Shown here piece by piece: positions 44,067 through 55,641 of a stretch of 64,000 nt of DNA; positions within the stretch are counted from its first letter, which is position 1; the number at the start of each line of letters is the position of its first letter. The stretch spans positions 114,441,040 through 114,505,039 of the forward strand of contig CM045987.1 of the NCBI GenBank assembly GCA_025175895.1, given 5' to 3'. The DNA comes from Wurfbainia villosa. Lineage: Eukaryota; Streptophyta; Magnoliopsida; Zingiberales; Zingiberaceae. Both the position numbers and the translations under genes were made by a program. The notes beneath the pieces are model-generated. The model was not told the origin of the DNA and ran no database searches. It saw nothing but the letters and a program-made list of their open reading frames with translations.

Positions 44067-44755
44067 ATGATGTCTTTGAATTTGCGTTCCATTTTGGATT
44101 CAAATAAATTGACTGTGCCAAACTTCTTGGACTGGCTTAGAAACTTGAGAATTGTTCTCAAGGTGAAAAGCTTGCGTATGTCCTCGAAGCGCCTCTTCCC
44201 GCCCATCCTAGTGACGATGCAACTCCGGACCAATTGTTGGCCTATCAGAAACATGTGATTAATTCTGAACTAGTGAGTTGCATAATGCTAGCCACGATGG
44301 TACCCGAACTGTGGAAGCAGCATGAGCATATGGATGCTCATACCTTAGTCTTTCATCTTTATGAGTTGTTTGATGAGTAAGTGAGATTCGAAAGGTTCGA
44401 AGTCTCTAAGCTCCTCTTCACCTCTAAGATGCAAGAGGGTTCATCTGTGGTACTGCTCAACATGCTGAAGACTGTGGAGCCTTCTGAGAAGCATGAGCAG
44501 GGGACGGTGCTGTTAGTTGATTCCTCGAAGAAAGGTTCTAAGAGGAAGTCAAAGGAATAGCAGAAGGGGAAGAAAAGGGCTAAAAAGGCAGAACCAGCTC
44601 AAAAGGGCACTTGCCATCATTATGGCAAGGAGAGCCATTTGCGAAGAAAGTGCAAGATTTATCTTGAGTCCGTAAAGAAGAATAAGGCATCGGATGCCCC
44701 ATCTTCTTCAGATATCTTCGTTATTGATTGTCATTCTATTTCCTCAAACACTTGG
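44067..44755 (+). pseudogene. Ty1/copia gag with zinc knuckle, internally deleted
   Basis: Starts MMSLNLRSILDSNKL and continues PNFLDWLRNLRIVLK, typical of plant copia gag. After a frameshift come MLATMVPELWKQHEHMDAHT and a region where the middle of gag is missing: TSKMQEGSS joins directly to LLNMLKTVEPSEKHE. The zinc knuckle CHHYGKESHLRRKC has Tyr where the second Cys is expected. Stops occur after FDE and KRKSKE. The product would form particles and package RNA in an active element; this copy cannot. Confidence 0.72.
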
Positions 44756-44893
44756 GTATTAGATACTGGGTGTGGCTCACATATATGTAATGACATACAT
44801 GTGCTAAGGAATAGAAGAAGACTCGTCAAGGGAGAGTCAAATTTACGTGTTAGGAATGGAACAAAGGTTGCTGCACTCGCCATCGGAACGTAT
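44740..44893 (+). pseudogene. Ty1/copia protease, interrupted by solo LTR
   Basis: Protease start with catalytic triplet in WVLDTGCGSHICND (DTG at about 44761-44769). The domain continues RRRLVKGESNLRVRNGTKV and is cut at 44893 by the solo LTR. It resumes after 46508 with LPTGLVLELDNCFYVPSL. It would otherwise be in frame across the insertion. Confidence 0.72.
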
Positions 44894-46503
44894 TGTTGGA
44901 AATTGAATGCCCGCTAGAGGGGGGGGGGTGAATAGCGTGATACCGTACGTAGATGGAATTCTTTTTCGTTCGATCGTCTACAATCTTGTTAGCACAGCGG
45001 AATAGTAATAACAAATAAATATAACAAGACACACAATCACAACACGATCACAACACAAGCATATAACGTGGTTCGGAACCGTAACGGTTCCTACTCCACG
45101 GATCGAGCTCTAATGAGCTCTAGCGACGCCAATGCAATCACTAATCAATAAACTCCTTCTCGATAACAAGTCGGAGGCGGAGAAACCTCGTACACAAGAT
45201 TACAACAATAATCTAAGGAAATACAAGCAAATACAAAGGAAATGTAAAGAACACTTTACAAAACTAGGGTTTGAGCGCTTTGCTTGTTGGTTGCTTGGAT
45301 GAGGTTGAAGGGCCCTGAAATGCACCTGCAAATCGCCTTCAAATCGCCTCAAGAAAGCTCCCCAAGAACTGATGATTGAGCCTTCCACGAACAGCTGCTT
45401 TTATCCTCCTCTGGATTTCACCGCGATCGATCGCCATGAGTCCCGATCACGCTAACATAGATGTGAGACAACGGCTCAATCCACGCTTGACAAGTTCCAA
45501 CGGGACTCTCACTGATCGATCGCCAACATTAGCATCATCGCTAACGCCGTAGTCGATTGCCGGATCGGCTATGGAGCATTCTCATGCTCGACACTGATCG
45601 GCGATCATTGCCATCATCCGCGGGCCGATCGCTATCGATATCGCCGATCGCTCCCATGAGCGATCATTGCGAGCCCTCAAAGCTCTCAAACGGCAGTCGA
45701 ACTCAAGTCGACTCCCGACAGTCGAACTGGCCATAATACCAGTCGACTGCCAACCTCAAGAATGAGGTTTTAACCCAAGTATGGTGCCCCCATACTTGCC
45801 AGACCACCCTTAGCCTAGACCTAAACCTTCTAGCCACCTCCATCAGCCTCACGCCTCTCGGATCCCTCCAAGTCATTCATGACTTGTTCATCCATCGCGC
45901 TAGCCTTCAGGTGCTTCCATCGGCTATGTCATGCTAACGGTGTCTACACCGCCAAGGCACATTGGACTTACGCCGCCAAGACTCCGCTTGGACTTTACGC
46001 CGCCAATATCAATCCCCTTGGACTTCTCAAATGCCAAGACTCAAGCTTGGACTTTTCCTTGCCAACCCATGTTGGACTTTCCATGCCAAGACCCATGCTT
46101 GGACTTTCCATTTGCCAAGACCCATGCTTGGACTTCTCATTTGCCAAGACCCATGCTTGGACTTCTCATGCCAAGTGCTCAAGACTTGGACTTTCCCAAA
46201 TGCCAAGTGTCCCACTTGGACTTTCCATGCCAAGTACCCATGACTTGGACTTTCCCATAAACACATGGTCAACTCTAGTCAACCACCAAAGTCTCCCTCG
46301 AGTCAAACTCGAGTCTGGTCAATTATAACCTGGGTCGATTGTATAAACAATCTCCCCAACATATTAACCGACATTAATGTCAAACATCAATGTCAATCCT
46401 ATGTCTAACATACTTTGTCAAACATACTTTGTCAAACATCAAAACATCACTCGAGTCAAACTCGAGTCCTGGTCAATCGTGACCTGGGCCGATTGCACCA
46501 ACA
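44894..46503. repeat. Solo LTR nested in copia protease
   Basis: 1610 bases, TGTTGGAAAT to CACCAACA, flanked by the 5-bp duplication cgtat (44889-44893 and 46504-46508). No internal region, so it is a solo LTR left by LTR-LTR recombination. It shares the start motif gctagagggggggg...gtgaatagcg with the nested element's LTR, so the families are related, but it is longer. It includes a purine/CG-rich stretch with many cgatcg words (45410-45740) and an array of CCAAG...CTTGG hairpin units (46035-46250). Confidence 0.88.
46035..46255. repeat. Tandem array of short palindromic units in solo LTR
   Basis: About eight imperfect units of 22-33 bases, each built as ccaag...cttggact followed by ttcc or tctc and a linker such as atttg. 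Each unit can fold on itself (CCAAG with CTTGG). ORFs reading through it in three frames on plus and one on minus are products of the repeat, not genes. Confidence 0.8.
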
Positions 46504-47630
46504 CGTATTTGTTGAAACTCCCTACAGGACTTGTCTTAGAACTGGACAATTGCTTTTATGTTCCTTCGTTAATAAAGAACATCATTTCTATTTCTTGTTT
46601 AAATAGAAATGGGTACCATTTGACTTTTAGTAACAATTGTTGTTACATAACTTTGAATGGAGTTCTTTATGGGACTGGAACTTTAAGCAATGGTATTTAT
46701 ACGTTGGACGTATCCAGTGACGTTTTCAATATCGAAGCGAGCAACACGCGTGCTCGAAAGGGTAATCAATTAGACTCCTATATATGACATTGTCGTCTTG
46801 GCCATGTAAGCAAGAAACGCATGTCCGAATTACACCGATGTGGAATTCTGGAATCGTTTGAATTGGATTCATACGATACATGCGAATCATGCTTAAAAGG
46901 CAAGATGACTAAGTTATCTTTTACAGGAAAAGGTGAACGAGTGGGAGAGTTACTAGGTCTAATACATACTGATGTATGTGGACGTATGTCAACTCAAGCT
47001 TTAGGAGGCTATAGCTACTTCATTACCTTCACCGATGATCACTCACGGTTTTGGTATGTGTTCTTGATGAAACACAAGTCTGAAGCATTTGAAAAGTTCA
47101 AAGAATTCAGAAATGAAGTAGAGAAACAATATGACAAGAGTATTAAAATACTTTGATCGGATCGAGGTGGTGAATACTTGAGTCAGGAGTTTCTTGATTA
47201 CCTAAAAGAAAATGGTATATTGTCTCAATGGACTCCGCCATATACACCACAACATAATGGTGTATCTGAGAGGCGTAACTGGACCTTGTTGGACATGGTC
47301 AGGTCAATGATGAATCATGCGAATCTTCCCAAGTCCTTTTGGGGCTATGCACTTCAGACAGCTATTTACTTGTTAAACAGAATGCCTACCAAGGTAGTCT
47401 CTACTACTCCATATGAGATATGAAATAGTAAGAAACCTCATGTATCTTACTTGAAGATATGGGGTTGTCCTGCTTATGTGAAGCGGACAGTATCAGACAA
47501 ATTGGATGCTAAGTCTGATAAATGTCTATTTATTGTATACCCTAAGGAAACAAGGGGTTACCAATTCTATCATCCTGTGGAACAAAAGGTGTTTGTTTCA
47601 ATGCATGCTGTGTTTCTAGAGAAATAGTTT
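46504..47630 (+). pseudogene. Ty1/copia protease end and integrase
   Basis: Plus strand: end of protease, pre-integrase region (SELHRCGILESFELDSYDTC, CESCLKGKMTKLSF), then the integrase core with IHTDVCGRMS (first Asp) and TFTDDHSRFWYVFLMKHK. An in-frame TGA at 47154-47156 is followed by SDRGGEYLSQEF (second Asp) and HNGVSERRN (Glu). The HHCC zinc region is partly readable. The catalytic residues are all present but the stop and a later TGA (YEI*) break the frame. Confidence 0.82.
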
Positions 47631-47633
47631 CTC

Positions 47634-48049
47634 TTGCAAGAAAACAGTGGGAGTGTCGTCGAGCTTGAGGAGGCTCGAGAGATTCAAATAGACATTGATG
47701 AGATACCTGGTGAAGAACACCAGCCGACAACTCATAGTGATGAGCAATCGACTGGACCTATTGTAACACCACATCTTCGTAGATCTGGTAGAACACGTAA
47801 TATTCCTGAGAGATATGGATTTCTCGTAAGTGAATCGAACGACGTGTTACGCATTGATGATGAGGAGCCTACCAGTTATGAAGAAGTGCTGACAAGTTCA
47901 GAAAGGGATAAATGGCTTGGTGCCATGAAGTCGGAAATGGATTCCATGTGTGAAAACCAAGTTTGGAACTTGGTTGACCCACATGAAGGCATAAAGCCTA
48001 TAGGATGCAAGTGGGTTTTCAAGAAGAAAACCGACATGGATGGTAATGT
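47634..48049 (+). pseudogene. Ty1/copia RT, 5' part before nested insertion
   Basis: Linker and RT start: EEPTSYEEVLTSSERDKWLG, MCENQVWNLVDPHEGI, CKWVFKKKTDMDGN. The frame is interrupted exactly at 48049 by the nested element and resumes at 56753 with MVTKGYRQKQGVGYDETY. The equivalent stretch of the truncated copy at 27410-27640 is continuous. Confidence 0.82.
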
Positions 48050-49146
48050 TGTTGGATCGATGTGGTTCGCTAGAGGGGGGGTGAATAGCGAAAAACCTTT
48101 TTTTTTTCTTTCGTTAAAACTCGAGAGATAATTAGTTAATTGCAGTGGAAATGTAAAAATAAAAAAAACAATCGACACAAGGGTTTTACTTGGTTCGTAG
48201 CCGAAGGCTACTACTCCAAGGCCCTAGTGGTCCTTGACCACGTACGGAGGGCAAAAGCACTAAAGGAACTCCTCCTCGTTAGAGGTAGGAGTTAATCGAT
48301 ACAAGAAGGAACCACAAAAACTTGAGGTAGAGGGACACTCCCCCTCTCCTCGTATACGATAAAAGCTCCGGAAATGTAAATGACAAGAAAAACTAATACC
48401 GACGTACAAGAATAATAAGAGTTAAACCTAGACGTCGGAATGGAAGGACTTCGTTGTCGGAGAGTTGCAGCGTAATGGAGACTTTTTGGAGGCTTAGAAT
48501 TGTTTATAAAACCCTAGGTTTGGCCCTCCTTTTATAGCCTTTGAGCCCCTTTTCGAGTGGGTCTTCAACCAATCACAAATGGACACCAAACCGCTTTGAG
48601 GTGGAGTGATAAGCCTTGACTCCTCGAATCTGATCATTGACCATCAGTCGACTGATGGCCATCATCAGTCGATGGCGCGATCGATCGATTGATGACAGCG
48701 ATCGACCGATACGGCAATGAGTCCTCCAAGCCGGGCTGATGCTTGCTGCAAGTCAAAGTTAGCTCAACAAAAACATACTTCCAATGGTCTTCGACCGTCC
48801 GATCTCGACCTTGACCACCTATGAGATGTCTTGGGTCGGATCTACGCTTAAGATCATCCCCGTAAAGAGGATACGACCTCACTTACGCTCACACACACGA
48901 GCTTACCTCGATACTTACGTGTTGCTTTTGCTTCCGGCCTTCCACTCGATTCCATCGGCTCCCTCCGAAATCACTCGAGTGTCACCCGACCACCGCGGCT
49001 TCCTCCGGGTGTCGCTAGCCTTCAGCTCTAGCTATAGAAATCTTCTGCACACTTGATTATTTCGTGAGATAACGACATGAGCTTAACTTACTATCGTGTG
49101 CTATAATCAAAACTCAGGTTCGACTTAGGTGCCGGCTGCACCAACA
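48050..49146 (-). repeat. 3' LTR of nested copia
   Basis: 1097 bases, TGTTGGATCG to CACCAACA, left LTR of the minus-strand element. Very similar to the right LTR at 55642-56752; the differences cluster in a short CG-rich stretch near 48650-48720. ORFs inside (for example 48784-49056) recur in the other LTR and are not genes. Confidence 0.92.
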
Positions 49147-49165
49147 ATCTCCCCCTTTTTGATTT
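49147..49165 (-). promoter_or_regulatory. Polypurine tract of nested copia
   Basis: Minus-strand aaatcaaaaagggggagat directly before the 3' LTR. It primes plus-strand DNA synthesis and confirms the minus orientation. Confidence 0.75.
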
Positions 49166-49946
49166 ATGGTAAACCCACATACAAAGTTAAGTAAATAGCA
49201 AGCATAAAGAATAATGTGCATTAGAAACAAACGAAGATTAAGTTGGAGTAGTAAGGATTTTCTTCAAGTACTCCCCATTTTCTTCAAGTACTCCCCCTTG
49301 AGGAAACCTCCCCCTTGACCGAGGGTGAGTACTTGAAAAAGACTTTTAGTTCTCCAAACACAAAAGGTAATGAGTTAAGTAAATGACATTACTTAACTTA
49401 GGCCTTTAAAGTTTTCAATTCCGAAGAGTTGAAACCTAAACCTTACTCCCCCTTAACTTAGGCCAGAATCAAAGTTAAAATTTGAAATTGAACCCTAACT
49501 TTGGCCCTTAACTTTGGCTCTTTCTCCCCCTTTTGACATAAATCAGGAAAAAGTGGGGGGGGGGGGGTTAAGAAAACCTTAAGTCCAAGCATGATGATTT
49601 TGAAAATAGTATGTGAAAATAATTCATCTAAATGTTCAACTCTAGTTTGACTTGATTGAAATGATATTATCAACAAGTCCTGATTAGAGTTGGTTAATAT
49701 TAGTTGCATATTTATACTCCGAGGTTCATATTGATGCACTTGATCTACATCTTGGAACCTGGAGTAGGGTCCTAACATCTCACGCCCATCTACGTGGCTA
49801 AGTACACAAACACATTAGTCCTATGTGTTGTGAGATGTACTGGCTCCTTAAATCTATAGGTGCATGATATCTAAGGTATGTCCTATGCTAGTTCCATCAA
49901 AATGAAAAATAAGAAATAGTAGTAAGAAAATATAGTTTACAAGTTC
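49166..49946 (-). other. Nested copia, region between RNase H and 3' LTR
   Basis: Non-coding. Rich in C-tract and cttgag phrases (ctccccc occurs several times between 49260 and 49530), with a G-run of about 12 at 49555-49567 that may be length-uncertain. No domain recognised. Confidence 0.6.
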
Positions 49947-50530
49947 TTATTCTATTACGCACATGCCCAATTTTCGTCTTAATAGACTAAATTCGGCTTC
50001 GGGTAGGGGTTTAGTAAATAGGTCTGCTAGGTTAGATTTCGATTCGACGTACTCGAGTTGTATGGCTCCGTTGGCCACATGTTCTCGAATGAAATGGTGT
50101 TTGACTTCTATATGTTTGGTCCTAGAGTGACATATTGGATTCTTGGTAAGATTAATTGAACTAATGTTATCTACATGAAGTTTAGTATTCGTAAAGTCTA
50201 ACTTAAAGTCGTGGAGAGTGTGCTTCATCCAAAGAAGTTGAGTGACACACTCACCCATCGCGATGTATTCGGCTTCGGTGGTAGATAAGGCAACACAATG
50301 TTGCTTCCTACTGCACCAACTCACTAGACTCGAGCCGAGTAGTTGACAACAACCACTCGTGCTCTTTCATCGAGTTTACTACGGCATAATCCGAATCGAG
50401 TAGCCATTAGTTCGAACTCGGTAGATCTAGGATACCAAATACCGACATTAAGTGTACCCTTTAGATATCTAAGGATACGCTTAACTAGGGTTAGGTGAGA
50501 CTCCTTAGCAGAGTTTGAAATCACGCACAT
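49947..50530 (-). pseudogene. Nested copia RNase H
   Basis: Minus-strand RNase H. The open frame 49947-50324 shows STTEAEYIAMGECVTQLLWM, DNISSINLTKNPICHSRTKH and DLFTKPLPEAEF, all hallmarks of plant copia RNase H. The first part (50324-50530; HLTLVKRILRYLKGTLNVGI) lies in a shifted frame, so it is split by an indel near 50340-50390. Confidence 0.82.
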
Positions 50531-51654
50531 ACTACCGCAAATAAGATATCGCGGCTTGTTAAGTACAGTGAGACTCCTATTACACTCCTATAGTATTTTA
50601 AGTCAATGGACTTACTTTCTAGGTCTTCTCCTATGTTAACATTAATCGCCATTGGGGTGTTTATTATCTTAGCGTCTTGCATTCCAAATCTTTTAATTAA
50701 CTCCTTAGTGTATTTTTGTTGATATAGGTATATACCATCCTTAGTTTGTTTAATTTGTAGACCTAAAAAGAAACTTAACTCGCCTACCAAGTTCATTTCG
50801 AACTCACTTTGCATGAGTGTAACGAACTCGTTTAGTAAGGCTGAGTTAGAGGTTCCAAAAATTATATCATCTACGTAAATTTGAGCTATGAATATTTCTT
50901 TACCTAAGGTTTTTACGAAGAGAGTTGGGTCAACTAAACCTTGGTTAAACCCTTTTGACTGAAGATGGATTGAAAGTCTCTCGTACCAAGCTCGAGGAGC
51001 TTGTTTAAGTCCATAGAGAGCTTTCTTAAGTTTTAGAACATGGTCGGGTTTATCTAGATTTTCGAATCCGGGGGGTTGGCTAACATAAACTTCTTCTTTA
51101 ATGTATCCATTTAGGAATGCCGACTTAACATCCATTTGAAACAGCTTAAATCCTCGATGTGCGGCATAAGCTAGCAACATTCGAATGGATTCGAGTCTAG
51201 CTACTGGGGCATAGGTTTCATCGTAATCTAAGCCTTCGACTTGGCTAAATCCTTTGGCGACTAACCTAGCCTTGTTTCTAACTACTTCACCTTTATCATC
51301 AAGCTTGTTTCGAAACACCCACCTTGTTCCAATTATCGTTTTGTCTTTAGGTGATGGTACTAATTCCCACACTTCATTCCTAGTAAATTGAGCTAGCTCT
51401 TCTTGCATTGCAATAATCCAATCGGGATCAAGAAGAGCTTGTTCAATTGATTTGGGTTCTATCTTTGAAATTAAGGAAATTTGACTAAGGTTCCTATAGG
51501 ATGCTCTAGTTCGAACTCCTAGATTAGGATCTCCTATTACTTGATCGATAGGGTGGTTAGTCTGAATCCTAGATTGGGTTGGGTTTGTGTCACCTAATGC
51601 TTGATCAATGGGGTGACTTGGTTGAACACTAGTTTGGTTGGAGTCATCTATCAC
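50521..51654 (-). pseudogene. Nested copia reverse transcriptase
   Basis: 377 open codons on the minus strand. Integrase-RT linker, then RT: WVFRNKLDDKGEVVRNKARL, VAKGFSQVEGLDYDETYAPV, QMDVKSAFLNGYI, LYGLKQAPRAWYERL and the catalytic YVDDIIFGTS. It ends near SRDILFAVVCA where the frame is lost before RNase H. The RT catalytic box is intact. In Ty1/copia this domain lies after integrase within one polyprotein. Confidence 0.88.
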
Positions 51655-52520
51655 TTGATCAATAGAGTGACTAGGTTGACCTAGGTTAGGATTAACACTA
51701 GACCTGATCTCCGGATCAGAGTTAGGTCTAGTATGAATCTCGCTAATTGAGGTTGGGGGTTTTGTAGGTTCATGTCCTTCATCAAATACTACATTGATAG
51801 TCTCCTCGACTGAGGGTGTCGTGGTTATATACTCTATAAGCTCTACTTGTAGTCGAGTATCCTAGAAAGATTCCGGTCGTGGTTTCGGAAGTAAATTTCC
51901 CTTGGTAATCCTTAGTGTTTAGGATATGTACCTTACACCCAAATACCCTAAAGTACTTGATGTTAGGTATTATATCGTGATAAATCTCGTACGAGGTCTT
52001 AAGGTGCCTCTTTACCATAAGGATGCTATTTTGGACATAGCAAGTGCTAGCTACAAAATCTATCGGGTAGGTCGTATTCATTCAACATGGTCCTAGCGGC
52101 TTCTTGTAGAGTTCGGTTTTTCCGCTCCACTAGGCCATTTTGTTGAGGGGTCCTAGGGCAAGAGAATTCATGGTGGTATCCGTTTAGGTTGCTAAGTCGG
52201 TGAACCTTTGATTTTGAATTCACCACCATGATCGCTTCTAAGTCTTTTAACCTTAAGGTCTTTTTGATTCTCGATTAATTTGAATAGATTGATTAATTGA
52301 TCTAGGTATCATTTTTATGTTTGATGAACCTAACCTGGTAAACCTGGAGTAGTCGCCAATTATGACTAAGCAATATTGACTTCTATTGAGTGACTTGGCT
52401 CCATGTGAATCGAATAGATCCATATGCGGAGCTCAAGTACACTTGAGGTTCTGCTTCTGGTTAGTTAACTTGTTTTGTGTCCTAGGTTGTTTTCCTTGTT
52501 GACAAGCATTACAGATTTTA
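51655..52520 (-). pseudogene. Nested copia integrase, fragmented
   Basis: Minus-strand pieces of integrase. The C-terminal catalytic region reads CPRTPQQNGLVERKNRTLQE and ARTMLNEYDLPD (51990-52229), followed by IPNIKYFRVFGCKVHILNTK. Upstream, to about 52520, only broken frames carry integrase-core and zinc-binding-like sequence. At least two frameshifts. Confidence 0.75.
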
Positions 52521-53060
52521 TTAACAAAATTATTGAGGTTGGGTAAGCCTCTGACTAAGCCACTCTGACTCATCTTGTGGACGAGTCTTGGGTGCGAGTG
52601 ACCGAGTCGTTAGTGCCACAACCATGATTCCTCTTGCCGTGTCATAAGACACTTAGTTGAGGAGTTGGTTAAGTTGATCGTATAAATGTTGTTATTTCTA
52701 GGTCCTTTAAGAATTGTTTTAGAGGTTTGGTATTAATTACGCATTCATTTTCTAGAAATATAACCTTATAGTTATTATCACACAATTGGCTTACACTAAG
52801 TAAGTTATATTCAAAATTCTCTACAAGTAATACATTTTTAATAACAAAATTTGTGTTAAGCTCGATATCACCTGATCCGATGATTTTGAGCTTGTCGTTA
52901 TTCCCAAAGGCTACCGATCCTTGTCGTTTGAATCGACTGCGAATTTGAGTTGATCGGTCATGTCGAGCAAACGCTGTCCAACATCCATTGATCCTACACA
53001 CAAGGTGGTTGGATTGGATGTTAGATTTTTGTTAAGAAAATTGGTTGTAAGTTGTTAACC
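52521..53060 (-). pseudogene. Nested copia protease, damaged
   Basis: Minus-strand segment with the post-catalytic part of the copia protease well preserved: SVAFGNNDKLKIIGSGDIEL, VLLVENFEYNLLSVSQLCDN. The catalytic region near 52950-52985 reads LDSVCS and then shifts frame, so Gly of the expected D-S/T-G is Val and the following residues are lost. Confidence 0.7.
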
Positions 53061-54240
53061 CTAGGTCATCTCACCGGAGTCTATATGATCAAGCATGTTA
53101 TACTTATGTGTTTTTGAGATGACTTCCAATTAAGTTGATTAAGTGGATTTAGGTACAAGTAATTTTATGTTAGATTTGGATTTAACCCTAGGCTTGTCAA
53201 GTTTACCTTTTCAAGATCATGGCTTCCGTGTCGTGGCGAGGCACAGTGGGCCTTCTTTTATCGGATCATCGACCACTTCCTTAGACAAATCCATTTTCAA
53301 GAAAATGATGACTTGACTCACCCAAGATTATTTCCTAGTCTAACTGGTTATTTTTGAAAAGAGGCTCCCCGAGGCTCAATCTTTTCGAAGGCTTTTAGTT
53401 GGTTATGTTTTTGAAAAGAGGCTCCCCGAGGCTCAATCTTTTCGAAGGCTTTTAGTTGGTTATTTACGTGTTCTAAGTGAGTTCACGAAAAAAAACAAAA
53501 AAAATCTAAGCATGCAATTTCTAAGTTAAAACACAAACATGTTTTGTACTGGCTCCCCCTAGACCGTTGAATCGGTTCGGTCTATCCACATAGTGGATTT
53601 GGTCCTTGGGAACCCAGTACGAGTTGGATCCTAGAGTTGAAATCAAAGTGGTCTTAGGGACCCATGCTTGGACACATTTTTTATGTCTACTTACGATTGA
53701 CATATATGACTTATTGGTCGTGTTTGAGCTAAACCCTAGTCCGGCCTTGTTGTACACGGCCCTTTGCGATCCAAGTAGGAGGTCAAGTCCTTTGGATCCC
53801 AAAGTAAACCTTTCCAACGTATTCCTAAGATCTTCGACTTGACTTTTCAAGAGTGAGTTCTCAACTTCGAGTTTTTCAACCCGAGTTGAGTCCTTCTCTT
53901 AAACTCGACTAGTCGAAGAGGTTAGGGAGACCTCGTGTTTGAGAAGTTTAACTTCCTCAACCAGGGTCTCGACCTTGGACTCGGACTTAGCTAACTTCCT
54001 AGACAAAAACCTAACCGTATTATGTAAAGTATTAAATAAGGTTCGACTCACCTTAAGGGTATCTTTTGAACCGGATGCATATCCGTGGCTTGACTTGAAG
54101 GTAACCGTAGTTGAGTCATCCTCGAGTTCGACTCAAGTTCGGTCTCCGTGTCGACTCAATTGATTTCGCCATGAAGACGTGATCTTCGCCTCTTTCTTGG
54201 ATGACGCTTCTTCCCATGTCGCGTTGAGGGCCTTCTTATG
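53061..54240 (-). pseudogene. Nested copia gag-protease spacer
   Basis: Minus-strand spacer of about 1.2 kb between the zinc knuckle and the protease. One open part (53521-53850) shows a helical start (VEDLRNTLERFTLGSKGLD) and tryptophan-valine-proline phrases (WVPK twice), common in long-spacer plant copia elements. A duplicated stretch of about 60 bases (ttttgaaaagaggctcccc...) lies at 53350-53460. Confidence 0.6.
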
Positions 54241-55167
54241 CTTAGGTGCTTGGTGGTTGAGCTTGGGGCACTCGGACTTGATATGTCCAAACCTGTTGCA
54301 CTCATAACACCTAATGTTAGAACTTTTAGGTTTACCTTGGTTGGGTCGAGTCGTAGTTCGATTTCGTCCCTTGGCTATCCTTCAAGCTAGGTTCATTAGT
54401 TCGGCAGTCAACTCCGGGTCAACTTCTTCTTCGGACTCATCTTCCTCCTCGGGTGGTGGTGGCTTGCTTGCGATTTTCTTCTTCTTTGAACCTGCAAACA
54501 AGGCTATACCCCTCTCGGGTTCCGAGTTGGATTGTTCATGTAATTCGAAATCCGAAAAGAGTTCGTCTAACCTAATTTTAGAAAGGTCCTTGGAGACCTT
54601 ATAGGCATCAACCATGGATGCCCATAAGGTAGTCCTCGGAAAAGAGTTTAGGACATACCTAATAAGGTCGCGGTTTTCGACCTTTTGCCCGATTGCGTGT
54701 AGGTTGTTGACTATGTCTTGGACACGGGCGTGGAGTTGCATCGCGGATTCGTGTTCCTGTATTTTTAGTGTGTACAATTTATTGAATAACAAATCACGTT
54801 TGCAAACCTTAGCTTGATCCGATCCTTTGTGTAACTCGATTAGTTTTGTCCAAAGATCCTTTGCGCTTATGAAGGGGCCGACGCGATTTAGCTCCTCCTT
54901 GGACAAGCCGCATTGGAGGATTTGTGTTGCCTTGGCATCGACTTCGACTTGTCGTTTTGTTGCAATGGTCCATTGATCATAATCCAAGGAGTCACCCACT
55001 TCATTAGTCGGAAGTGTGAAACTCGTTTGGATTATGATCCACATCTCGATTTGGGTTTTGAGAAAGCATTCCATCCGACCTTTCCAGTAACGGAAATCAT
55101 CTCCGTTGTAAAACGGAAGTCGGACGGTGCTAAAACCCTCGAGATGGGCCATTAGAACAAAAAACAA
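54241..55167 (-). pseudogene. Nested copia gag with zinc knuckle
   Basis: Minus strand. The likely start is the ATG in MAHLEGFSTVRLPFYNGDD (about 55152), leading into RYWKGRMECFLKTQIEMWII, a copia gag typical of long plant copia elements. The 261-codon frame ends at 54382 after an acidic stretch (EEEDESEEEVDPELTAELM). A CCHC knuckle CYECNRFGHIKSEC is readable in another frame at about 54262-54305. The frame break between gag body and knuckle makes it a pseudogene. Confidence 0.82.
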
Positions 55168-55621
55168 GGAGACTAAAAAGACGACCTAGCAACGAAAAAA
55201 AACACACGAAAGTACCAAGACTTGCGTCTTGGATTAGTAGTGTGGGAAATAAAAAGAAACAAACGAAAAATAGAAAGTTAAGCAACGAAATAAGAAACTA
55301 AATAAAAAGTAAGTACTCACAACCTTCGATGTCCCCGAAAGGCTACTAAACGTCGATTTTTGAGGACGAAAACAACTTGTTACGGGGGTCGATTTTTGAG
55401 GGCTTCGATTTGGTAGGTAGACCGTGTCGTGGGTCAACTTGTACAAAAAGTTATGCCCGTTTGACCGTCGGCTACTCCAAAAGCGAATGCTTGCAAAACA
55501 AAATCAAACGAAGAGTACCAAGACTTCGTCTTGGATTAGTAGTGCGGGAGAAAAATTTAAACGAACGAAAAACAAATCTGTAAAAAAAATGTTAGATTGG
55601 TGGTTTCACCAAATCTAAGCG
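55168..55621 (-). other. Nested copia 5' untranslated region
   Basis: Region between primer-binding site and gag on the minus strand. It contains a direct repeat: agtaccaagactt(g)cgtcttgg and following bases occur at 55211 and 55512, about 300 bases apart. No gene seen. Confidence 0.6.
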
Positions 55622-55640
55622 CCCCCGGCTCTGATACCAA
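55622..55640 (-). promoter_or_regulatory. Primer-binding site of nested copia
   Basis: Minus-strand ttggtatcagagccggggg lies next to the 5' LTR end and is complementary to initiator tRNA(Met). It fixes the element's minus orientation. Confidence 0.82.
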
Positions 55641-55641
55641 T

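Noticed and set aside
45879..46328. 149-codon ORF and its frame-shifted partners
   Set aside because: They read through the palindromic repeat array of the solo LTR; every frame is open because of the repeat.
48784..49056. 90-codon ORF, repeated at 56416-56661
   Set aside because: Lies in both LTRs of the nested copia; conserved as LTR sequence, not as a protein.
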